Source of the DNA: Murimonas intestini
GTDB taxonomy: Bacteria > Bacillota > Clostridia > Lachnospirales > Lachnospiraceae
Assembly (NCBI GenBank): GCA_003148945.1
Contig: QGGY01000001.1
Location: forward strand, 496,001-560,000
Direction of reading: 5' to 3'
Length of the DNA: 64,000 bases
Numbering within the stretch: the stretch's first letter is position 1; each line of letters begins with the position of its first letter. Below, piece after piece: positions 46,473 through 54,261 of the stretch. The notes beneath the pieces were generated by a model. It saw only the letters and a list, made by a program, of their open reading frames with translations, made no database searches and had not been told where the DNA came from. A program made the translations under genes and the position numbers.

Positions 46473-47930
46473 TCAGCTTGTGCTTTTGTCCGGGATCAGA
46501 ATGCTGTCAGCCCCCGGAATACCCAGCTGGGATAAAAAACTCACGGTGCAGCAAAGTTCATAGATAATAAGCTCCTCAAGTACAGCGGAGAATCCGGAAA
46601 AATCCATTTTTTCTAAAGATTCGATCAAAGCGTCAGAATATGGAGCGTATATGGCATTGATATGATTCTGGCTTCCTTTCATGCCCCGGAGCGCGTAAGC
46701 CCAAAAGAACTGCAGGAGCAGCTCGCTGTAAACAGTCCGGATGGCCTGACAGGGGGCTGCTTTTGCAAGTAAATCCAATATAAAATGAGATAAAGTCTCA
46801 CCACGCTGGCGCTGCCTGTGCCCTTTTAGCTGCCGGGACAGTGTGTCTGCCAGATATGGCCCGGAAGAAGAGAGGATAAACAGAGAGACATCTTTGCAGG
46901 ACAGGGCCAGCATCTGGAGACTTTCCTCCATATCTAAAAGCCGCCGTTGAAAAACAGGATTTGTAAAATCACTGTTTTCCGTGGCCTGATGGAGCGGAAG
47001 GACCTTTGTGCCCACATATCTGGCAGACTTTATTGCGCCCACGCTTCCAAGAAGCTCAAGGGCCCTGCGGGCCGTGCTCAGGGAAACGCCCTTTTGTTCT
47101 GCAAGCTCCTTCTGAGATGGGAGGAGGCTTCCGGCAGGATATACGCCATGGCTGATTGAGATGAGAAGTTCCATGGCAAAGGAATAGCACAGCTGACGGC
47201 TTTTTTTGTAGGAACTCCATGTAAAAGGAATTTCCTTTTCCGGGAGAGGCATAGTGATCCTGGATTCGTAAAAGTGGGAGATAGCCAGGGAAAGCCGCTC
47301 TACAGACGTATCCAGTGCGGTACGAAGCCCGGGCCAGTCTTTGCTTTGGCACAGTGACAGGATATGGGGGAGATAACCGGCGGAACTGTCAAAGTACTGC
47401 AGGTTATCTTTAATAGCAAAAAACGGATCATACAAAAACATGAAAGCCTGCCAGACGAAACGCATAAGCAGGCTGTTCCCAAAGGAACTGTATTTTAGAT
47501 TAAGGTGCTCCAGCATGGCGTAAGGCGCCACTGCATTTTCCTTGCGAAAAAGCCTTTCAAGGGCAGCCAGCGTCTCAGGACGGGCATTTTTCAGCCCGAC
47601 CCACTGTGCGTTGCTCAATAAAGGATGCATGGAGTTTGCCAGGTCAGTCATGGCTGTTTTTCTCATAGAAAAAAAAGTCTGTATAAAATCTTCAGTCTTT
47701 TTGGCGTCATAGTTGACTTTTACTGAGGCGCCTATATTTTTTGTAAGGGTAATATATCCTTCTTCTTTAAGCTTCAGGTATGCGGCTCGTGCCGTATCCA
47801 CAGACACGCAAAGCTGTGTGCTTGTTTCCTCTATGGTAGGAAGCTTATCCTGACAGTGATAGGCGCCAAATTGTATCTGGGTAAGCAGAACACTGTAGGC
47901 GACCTGCCGTAATTCTGTACTGTTTTCCAA
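46473..47930 (-). CDS. tandem-GntR transcription regulator, copy 2
   Basis: A 485-residue paralogue of the regulator at 40041-41495. The first winged helix-turn-helix (about residues 5-70, D-K-L-P-T-I-E-E-T-S-T-Q-L-C-V) and the second (about 255-320, L-P-S-Q-K-E-L-A-E-Q-K-G-V-S-L) are each followed by a helical region. The C-terminal region shares the E-S-L-Q-M-L-A-L-S-C type segment with copy 1 (S-F-E-M-I-I-Y-S-C). Start is TTG 47930 with GGAGG six bases upstream. Divergent from hybrid kinase 2, the same arrangement as copy 1 with hybrid kinase 1. Confidence 0.85.
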   Translation of the reverse strand: MENSTELRQVAYSVLLTQIQFGAYHCQDKLPTIEETSTQLCVSVDTARAAYLKLKEEGYITLTKNIGASVKVNYDAKKTEDFIQTFFSMRKTAMTDLANSMHPLLSNAQWVGLKNARPETLAALERLFRKENAVAPYAMLEHLNLKYSSFGNSLLMRFVWQAFMFLYDPFFAIKDNLQYFDSSAGYLPHILSLCQSKDWPGLRTALDTSVERLSLAISHFYESRITMPLPEKEIPFTWSSYKKSRQLCYSFAMELLISISHGVYPAGSLLPSQKELAEQKGVSLSTARRALELLGSVGAIKSARYVGTKVLPLHQATENSDFTNPVFQRRLLDMEESLQMLALSCKDVSLFILSSSGPYLADTLSRQLKGHRQRQRGETLSHFILDLLAKAAPCQAIRTVYSELLLQFFWAYALRGMKGSQNHINAIYAPYSDALIESLEKMDFSGFSAVLEELIIYELCCTVSFLSQLGIPGADSILIPDKSTS

Positions 47931-48031
47931 TTGTTACCTCCATTATCAATAGTAAAGCAGAATATGTTGAATTTTAGTATATCATTTTTAAAGCCGCGTT
48001 TCTACAATCTCTTTCAGTTTTTGAAGGATGG

Positions 48032-48060
48032 TTGCTATTTTTGTTATTATTTGCTATACT
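48032..48060 (+). promoter_or_regulatory. promoter of hybrid kinase 2
   Basis: TTGCTA at 48032-48037 and TATACT at 48055-48060, spacing 17 bases. TGTGAACAA at 48078-48086 follows in the leader and overlaps the first possible start codon. The same nine bases occur after the promoter of hybrid kinase 1. Confidence 0.65.
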
Positions 48061-48085
48061 CAACAAATAAATGGGTATGTGAACA

Positions 48086-50782
48086 ATGGAGCTGCCAAAT
48101 TACCGGGAGTGGTTAAGGTGCGGCCGGAAAGGTGAGGATTTGAGGCAGATGCAGACAGGTGCAAATAAAAAGGAGCGTTCTGTGGAGCGCAGCCAGCGGA
48201 TGAGTATTATCAGTACGGTAATCCTCATCCTGCTGATGTTTTCTTATCTGGTCATGACGATCAGCAGCTCCGCGAAACTGGCGGCACAGACAGAGATCAT
48301 TTCAAACCATCCTTTTGAGGTAGTGATCTCTGCAGGCAATGTGAAGCTCTATGTGTCCGAAATGAGCCTGCGCACCGAGCGCCTGAAGCGCCATCATAAC
48401 AGCGAAGATGTGAAGATTGCCGGGGGCAAGCTTAAAGAGCTGGCTGTCTTTCTGGAAGAACCAGTCACACAGATAGAGGATCTGTATCTGGGTGATACTG
48501 AGGATGTGCAGGCGCTTAAGAGTACTCTGGCGCTTTTAAGGACGGAGCAGGACAGTTACCTGACGTTTTGCGGACAGCAGGACCTGACAGAGGAGGAGAT
48601 CGAGGATTATACCCAGGAACATCTGCAGCCTCTCTATGATCTGGCGCTTCAGCAGACAGAAAACATTATTGCATCTGCCCAGGAAAAAAAGGTGGGCTAT
48701 GGCGTCACCGCTGAAAAACTGCGTGTTACAAGCATGGCCGCCTCAGCCGTGCTGATGGGACTGATGCTTATTGTGCTGCTGGTTTCCCAGTATGTCCTGT
48801 ACCGCCAGCGGAAAGAGCTGGTTTACCGCAGCAGGCTTTTTGACAATCTGTCATTAAGCATCGATGATGCGTTCATTATCCTGGATGCCGATACAGGACT
48901 CATCGGCTACCGCGGGCTTAACCTGGAACGGATACTGGGGGCCGGCATGCCGGATATGGAGGAACTCTATAAGGGGATGAGCGAAGAGGATGCTCATTTG
49001 CTTCAGGCGGAGATAAAGAGGGCCGGCTCAGCTGCGCCATTTGAAAAGCTGGTTGAATATACAAGACCTGATAAGGAGAAATACTGGATGCTGATCAGGG
49101 TCTACAGGGTGGATGATCTGAATACGCCTCAGCTTATTATTGTGTTTTCAGACCGCACGGAGGAGGTTCGCTCCCGCCAGGCGCTGCAGGAGGCTATGAT
49201 GACTGCGGAACGCGCCAACAGGGCAAAGAGCGAATTTCTGTCCCGCATGAGCCATGAGATACGCACTCCGTTAAATGCAATTATCGGAATGACCACAATA
49301 GCGGCGGCCGCAGTTAAAGACCCTGCAAGAGTAGAGGACTGCCTTTCCAAAATCACCTTTTCTTCAAAGCATTTACTCATGCTGATCAATGATGTGCTGG
49401 ATATGTCAAAGATTGAGAGCAGTAAAATGGTACTGCAGAATGAACCTTTTGATATCTTTGAGATCGTTAACGGGTTTGTATCGACTGTTTATGCCCAGGC
49501 CAAAGCAAAGGGGATTGAATTTAAAGAAACGATGGAAGGCTTTGGGGAAGATAATATTTTCATAGGAGATTCCCTGCGGTTAAACCAGATACTTTTAAAT
49601 CTCAGCTCCAATGCTGTAAAGTTCACTTCGCCCGGGGGCAGCATCCGGCTGGAGGTTACCCGCCACAAAAGCGGAAATACATCTGACATTCTCCGCTTTA
49701 TTCTCTCTGACACAGGGATAGGCATGACAAAAGATGCTCTGGGCAGGATCTTTCAGCCATTTGAGCAGGCTGATGCATCTATTGCAAAGCGTTATGGAGG
49801 AACAGGTCTTGGGATGTCCATCACCAGTAATCTGATCACGCTGATGGGGGGACAGATCAGAATAGAGAGCGAACCAGGCCGGGGAACCACCTGTATTGTA
49901 GACCTGCCCTTTGAAAAAGGAAAAGAAAGCTGTCTTCCGGAACCAGAATTTGCACAGCAGGGGCTGTGTGCGCTGGTTGTGGACGATGAACGGCAGGTGT
50001 GTGAACAGACAGCAGTCCTGCTGGAAAAGATCAGGATCAGCGCAGAGTGGTGTCTGTCCGGGGACGAAGCTGTGCTGCGGGTGAAGGAGAGGCACAGGGC
50101 GGGTCAGGATATAGATATGTGTCTCATCGACTGGAAAATGCCGGATATGGATGGTGTGGAGGTTACACGCCGGATCAGGAGAGAGGTGGGAAATGATGTC
50201 CCCATTGTGATGATATCTGCCTATGATGTCTCAGAGGTGGAGGAAGAAGCGCGTGCCGCGGGAGTTAACGGATTCCTTCCCAAGCCTCTTTACAGGTCTT
50301 CTGTCTATGCCGTTGTCAGGGAGGCTTTGGAGCATAAAGGGCATCTGCCCTCTGAAGGCGCAGAAAAACCGGCAGGCAGGCCTTTGGAGGGACTGCGCCT
50401 GCTGATGGCTGAGGACAATGAACTTAACCAGGAGATAGCGGCTGAACTTCTGCGTATGAATGGGGCGCAGGTAGAATGTGTGGAGGACGGACAGCAGGCG
50501 CTGGATGTATTTCTTGCCTCAAAGCCCGGAGACTATGACGCCATCCTGATGGATGTGCAGATGCCGGTCATGGATGGGTATAAAGCCACCAGGTGCATAC
50601 GTGCCTCCAATCATCCGCTGGCCCGCAGGATCCCCATCATCGCCACAACGGCAAATGCCTTCAATGATGATATCTCTGCCGCTCTGGCAGCAGGGATGAA
50701 TGCGCATGTGGCCAAGCCGCTGGATGCTGCACAGCTCTGTAAAACACTTACAGCCTGCATCTATAAAAACATACTGAGATGA
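48086..50782 (+). CDS. hybrid histidine kinase 2 (membrane sensor, HisKA-HATPase-REC-REC)
   Basis: A hybrid kinase of up to 898 residues. A membrane helix at about 43-63, an extracellular helical sensor of about 145 residues, and a second helix at about 212-232 precede a PAS-like segment (about 245-360). HisKA follows with His390 in [10 protein letters not shown], then HATPase, and two intact receivers (I-D-W-K-M-P-D and M-D-V-Q-M-P-V). No HPt. The first ATG (48086) lacks a good ribosome-binding site; TTG 48140 or ATG 48149 downstream of AGGTGAGG are alternatives and would still keep the first helix. Closely resembles hybrid kinases 1 and 3 in the catalytic part. Confidence 0.9.
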   Translation: MELPNYREWLRCGRKGEDLRQMQTGANKKERSVERSQRMSIISTVILILLMFSYLVMTISSSAKLAAQTEIISNHPFEVVISAGNVKLYVSEMSLRTERLKRHHNSEDVKIAGGKLKELAVFLEEPVTQIEDLYLGDTEDVQALKSTLALLRTEQDSYLTFCGQQDLTEEEIEDYTQEHLQPLYDLALQQTENIIASAQEKKVGYGVTAEKLRVTSMAASAVLMGLMLIVLLVSQYVLYRQRKELVYRSRLFDNLSLSIDDAFIILDADTGLIGYRGLNLERILGAGMPDMEELYKGMSEEDAHLLQAEIKRAGSAAPFEKLVEYTRPDKEKYWMLIRVYRVDDLNTPQLIIVFSDRTEEVRSRQALQEAMMTAERANRAKSEFLSRMSHEIRTPLNAIIGMTTIAAAAVKDPARVEDCLSKITFSSKHLLMLINDVLDMSKIESSKMVLQNEPFDIFEIVNGFVSTVYAQAKAKGIEFKETMEGFGEDNIFIGDSLRLNQILLNLSSNAVKFTSPGGSIRLEVTRHKSGNTSDILRFILSDTGIGMTKDALGRIFQPFEQADASIAKRYGGTGLGMSITSNLITLMGGQIRIESEPGRGTTCIVDLPFEKGKESCLPEPEFAQQGLCALVVDDERQVCEQTAVLLEKIRISAEWCLSGDEAVLRVKERHRAGQDIDMCLIDWKMPDMDGVEVTRRIRREVGNDVPIVMISAYDVSEVEEEARAAGVNGFLPKPLYRSSVYAVVREALEHKGHLPSEGAEKPAGRPLEGLRLLMAEDNELNQEIAAELLRMNGAQVECVEDGQQALDVFLASKPGDYDAILMDVQMPVMDGYKATRCIRASNHPLARRIPIIATTANAFNDDISAALAAGMNAHVAKPLDAAQLCKTLTACIYKNILR

Positions 50783-50789
50783 GGGCAGC

Positions 50790-50818
50790 TTGCTTTTTAA
50801 TGGCAGAATTGATATAAT
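50790..50818 (+). promoter_or_regulatory. promoter of hybrid kinase 3
   Basis: TTGCTT at 50790-50795 and a perfect TATAAT at 50813-50818, spacing 17 bases. A second TATAAT lies at 50839-50844 without a matching -35. Confidence 0.65.
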
Positions 50819-50858
50819 GCTGATGTGACTGTGCCCGATTATAATGGAGGGCTTATTT

Positions 50859-50939
50859 ATGCTTGAGGAGGATAAATCATGCATGATTGCTATATCGACA
50901 AAGAGCCGGCAGACGCCGGACAGTATGGTCGAATTTTAA
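50859..50939 (+). other. possible leader ORF overlapping hybrid kinase 3
   Basis: ATG 50859 with GGAGG eight bases upstream opens a 26-codon frame ending at TAA 50937-50939. It overlaps the kinase start (50879) in another frame, and the ribosome-binding site of the kinase lies inside it. It might couple or dampen kinase translation; expression is unproven. Confidence 0.3.
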
Positions 50940-53653
50940 ATACAAACACGGTGGGGATCACCAAATTCATGTTGGATGCTGATTTGAGCCTTCTGTGGGC
51001 TGACGATGGATATTACCGGCAGACAGGATATTCTGAACAGGAATATAAAGATAATTTTAAAAATCTGCGGCAGCATTATGCAGGGTATCCTGGTGATTAT
51101 GAGTTTATAGAAGATTCACTGGCAGGCGCCTTAAAAAACGGAGGGTCCGGAATTGAAATGGAAGTCCGGATGCCGGTAAAGGGAGGCGGTTTTGTATGGA
51201 AAAATATATCTGCCAGCATTTCCAGTGAAATTGTAAATAAATATCCGGTTTGTTATATTACATATACGGATGCCGTTCAGAAAAATGCTGCTGATAAATG
51301 CAGGCAGTGTCCAAACGATAAGATCCAGTATTTTAAGTGGATGATGGACGAGTATGAGGGGAATATATACATAAGCGATATGGAAACATATGAACTTTTG
51401 TATTTTAATCCCACGGCATGTGAATCTGTAGGCCGTAAGCTTAATGAGGTGCTTGGAGAAAAATGCTATGAAGTCATTCAGGGGAGAACATCACCATGTC
51501 CCTATTGCACTAATGACAAGCTCAGGGAAGATGAGGTCTATGAATGGGAATTTTATAACCAGAATCTTGACAGGGCTTTTATGATAAAAGACAGGATCAT
51601 AGAGTGGGAAGGGAAAAAGGTGCGCCTGGAGCTGTCACACGATAATTACAGCCTGGAATACAGGCTTGCTAAAAAAGACCGTGAGAGGGATGCTATTTTC
51701 AGGACGATCCCGGGGGCACTGGCGAGGATAGACGCGCGGGATATGGATACGGTTCTGTGGTACGGGGCCAAATTTTTGGATGTGATAGGTTATACGAAGG
51801 AACAATTTGAAAACGAGCTTCACAGCAAACGGAATTATGTATATCCGGAAGACAGGGAACGCGCTGTGAAAATAATGAAAAAATTGAAGGAGACAGATGA
51901 ATATGCAATTATGGATACTCGTTTTATAACCCATTCCGGTGAAACGAGATTTGTAACCGTTACTTTCAGCTATGTCAGGGCAGAGGAGAGCTGGGACGGC
52001 ATACCTTCCTTTTACAGTGTGGGCCTGGATATTACGAAAGAGCGTCTGGAGCAGCAGCGTCAGCGTAAAATCCTGGAAGAAGCTTACCAGATGACTAAAA
52101 TTGCAAGTGAAGCTAAAACAAATTTCCTTTCCAGCATGTCTCACGACATACGCACTCCTATGAATGCCATCATAGGCATGACATCTATCGCAGCGGCAAA
52201 CTTAAATTCTCCCGGGAAAGTAGAAAACTGTCTGAACAAAATCAGTTCTTCCAGTACCCATCTGCTTGGGCTGATCAACGAGATATTGGATATGTCCAAG
52301 ATTGAAAGCGGCAAAATTGACCTGATGTATGAAGAAGTGGACCTGCCCAAATTATTTCAGGAGATAATGGACATGTGCCAGCCTCTTTTTTATGCTAAAA
52401 ACCAGGAGTTCCATATCAGTGCAAATGGAGTAAGGCATGAAAAGATCATTACAGACGGGGAGCGTTTGAAGCAGGTATTGATGAATTTGCTGTCAAATGC
52501 AATCAAATATACTCCTGAGGGGGGGAAGATAAGTCTTCGTATAAATGAATTATACTCACCGCTTATAAATAAAAGCCAATATGAATTCTGTGTTACGGAC
52601 AACGGCATTGGAATGTCAGAAGATTTTCTCGGCCATATCTTCGAACCGTTTTCCAGGGCGGAAGATTCCCGTATCAGCAAAATACAGGGTACAGGACTTG
52701 GCATGACGATAAGCGAGAATATAGTCCAGATGATGAATGGGACGATAGATGTACAAAGCAGCCCGGGCAATGGAAGCAGGTTTACTGTGTCGGTCCCTCT
52801 TGAGTGGCGTGCACAGCAGGATGATGCCGTTGATAATAAGCTCACAGGACTTCCTGTTTTGGTGGTGGACGATGATCAGATGGTGTGTGAGAATACGACT
52901 GCTATTTTAGAAGAGCTGGGTATGAGAGGTTCCTGGGTGCTGTCAGGCAGGGAAGCGATTGATAAGATCCTGGCGGCAAATGAGCAGGCAGATGATTTTT
53001 TTGCTGTAATACTGGACTGGAAAATGCCCGATATGGATGGACTTCAGATTGTCAGAAATATACGTCAAAAACTGAAGCAGAACATTCCTATCATTATTAT
53101 CTCGGCATACGATTACTCGGATATCAAAGACGGTTTTTTAGATGCAGGAGCAGATGCTTTTATTACAAAACCGCTTTTTAAATCTAAGATCCTCCATATT
53201 CTTCAGACCTTTATCACTGAGGGGAGAAATGTCAAGGCGCATGCTGAAATCCCGTCAAAGCCGGATCATATACAGGGGAAGAGGCTGCTGCTGGTAGAAG
53301 ATAACGAACTTAACAGGGAGGTTGCGGCAGAGCTGCTTGAAATGCAGAATTTTGCTATTGATTCCGCAGAAAACGGGAAAAAGGCAGTTGAGAAGTTTCA
53401 GGCTTCTGCTCCGGGAACATATGCCGGTATCCTGATGGACATACAAATGCCGGTAATGAACGGATATGAAGCGACCTCGGCTATAAGGGCCCTGCCCAGG
53501 GAGGATGCACAGGCTATTCCCATAATCGCCCTCACAGCCAACGCATTTGCTGTAGATATCACAAAAGCGCGCAGTGCGGGGATGAACGATCATGTGGCAA
53601 AGCCCATTGAGGTGGACCGTCTGACAGAAATTTTAAAGAAATGGGTCAATTGA
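50879..53653 (+). CDS. hybrid histidine kinase 3 (three PAS, HisKA-HATPase-REC-REC)
   Basis: A soluble 924-residue hybrid kinase. Three PAS-type sensor domains (about 20-140, 145-265, 270-395) are followed by HisKA with His422 in M-S-H-D-I-R-T-P-M-N, HATPase (about 525-640) and two receivers with Asp in L-D-W-K-M-P-D and M-D-I-Q-M-P-V. The second PAS contains a C-P-Y-C pair after a G-R-T-S-P segment, a possible redox or metal site. The GAGGAGGA ribosome-binding site supports the start. No HPt domain; the next gene encodes a stand-alone HPt protein, after a terminator and a new promoter. Confidence 0.92.
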   Translation: MHDCYIDKEPADAGQYGRILNTNTVGITKFMLDADLSLLWADDGYYRQTGYSEQEYKDNFKNLRQHYAGYPGDYEFIEDSLAGALKNGGSGIEMEVRMPVKGGGFVWKNISASISSEIVNKYPVCYITYTDAVQKNAADKCRQCPNDKIQYFKWMMDEYEGNIYISDMETYELLYFNPTACESVGRKLNEVLGEKCYEVIQGRTSPCPYCTNDKLREDEVYEWEFYNQNLDRAFMIKDRIIEWEGKKVRLELSHDNYSLEYRLAKKDRERDAIFRTIPGALARIDARDMDTVLWYGAKFLDVIGYTKEQFENELHSKRNYVYPEDRERAVKIMKKLKETDEYAIMDTRFITHSGETRFVTVTFSYVRAEESWDGIPSFYSVGLDITKERLEQQRQRKILEEAYQMTKIASEAKTNFLSSMSHDIRTPMNAIIGMTSIAAANLNSPGKVENCLNKISSSSTHLLGLINEILDMSKIESGKIDLMYEEVDLPKLFQEIMDMCQPLFYAKNQEFHISANGVRHEKIITDGERLKQVLMNLLSNAIKYTPEGGKISLRINELYSPLINKSQYEFCVTDNGIGMSEDFLGHIFEPFSRAEDSRISKIQGTGLGMTISENIVQMMNGTIDVQSSPGNGSRFTVSVPLEWRAQQDDAVDNKLTGLPVLVVDDDQMVCENTTAILEELGMRGSWVLSGREAIDKILAANEQADDFFAVILDWKMPDMDGLQIVRNIRQKLKQNIPIIIISAYDYSDIKDGFLDAGADAFITKPLFKSKILHILQTFITEGRNVKAHAEIPSKPDHIQGKRLLLVEDNELNREVAAELLEMQNFAIDSAENGKKAVEKFQASAPGTYAGILMDIQMPVMNGYEATSAIRALPREDAQAIPIIALTANAFAVDITKARSAGMNDHVAKPIEVDRLTEILKKWVN

Positions 53654-53680
53654 GCACTGCCTATACAGTGATAATAAAAC

Positions 53681-53718
53681 AGCCATGGTTCTGGTAACAG
53701 AACCGTGGTTATTTTTTT
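53681..53718 (+). terminator. intrinsic terminator after hybrid kinase 3
   Basis: A 13-bp stem, 53681-53693 with 53698-53710 (two G-U pairs), a four-base GTAA loop and a run of seven T. Confidence 0.88.
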
Positions 53719-53754
53719 GCGGGTTGTGGTATGGGGTCAAATTATTGTTTCCTG

Positions 53755-53783
53755 TTGCAAAAGAAGGAGGTTTGCATTATAAT
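53755..53783 (+). promoter_or_regulatory. promoter of the HPt / c-di-GMP operon
   Basis: TTGCAA at 53755-53760 and TATAAT at 53778-53783, spacing 17 bases, about 110 bases before the HPt start. The leader contains a short inverted repeat (AAGAGA with TCTCTT near 53800-53818). Confidence 0.65.
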
Positions 53784-53892
53784 AATTTGGATAAGGTTCC
53801 AAGAGAGAATTTCTCTTGATTTGAAGCTATGTCAGGCATATCATGCTCTGAGCCGGCGGATTGATATGTTCTGTATTGAAAGGAGCAGGGCT

Positions 53893-54261
53893 ATGACAGT
53901 CAGGGAAGCCTATGGGAAACTGTGTGGGAATTATGAAGATGTGAGTTACAGGATCAATGAAAAGATGCTTCTGCGGCTGATAGGCATGCTGTTGAAGGAT
54001 CAAAACTACAGAGATATCTGTGAGGCGCTGGATAAGAGCGATTATGAAACTGCTTTTCGTGGGGCACATACACTGAAGGGCGTTGCACTTAATCTAAGCC
54101 TCACTTCTCTGGCTGAAAAGGCGGGGAGACTGACAGAAACCCTGCGCAGCCGGCAGGATAACGGCAGTATCAAACCTGCATTTGAGGAATTTGAACAGGC
54201 ATATCAGGATATGCAGGCAGTCTTTTTGCAGTTGCTTGCCTCATCTGGAGGTGATGCATAA
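53893..54261 (+). CDS. stand-alone HPt phosphotransfer protein
   Basis: A 122-residue all-helical protein with the HPt signature A-H-T-L-K-G-V-A-L-N-L, where His59 is the expected phosphoacceptor. Such proteins pass phosphate between receiver domains. The start at 53893 follows AAAGGAGC; a longer frame to 53731 would cross the promoter. The stop overlaps the ATG of the next gene (TAATG), so HPt and the REC/HD-GYP/GGDEF protein are translationally coupled. Because the hybrid kinases here end in receivers and lack HPt, this protein is a good candidate for their common partner. Confidence 0.9.
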   Translation: MTVREAYGKLCGNYEDVSYRINEKMLLRLIGMLLKDQNYRDICEALDKSDYETAFRGAHTLKGVALNLSLTSLAEKAGRLTETLRSRQDNGSIKPAFEEFEQAYQDMQAVFLQLLASSGGDA

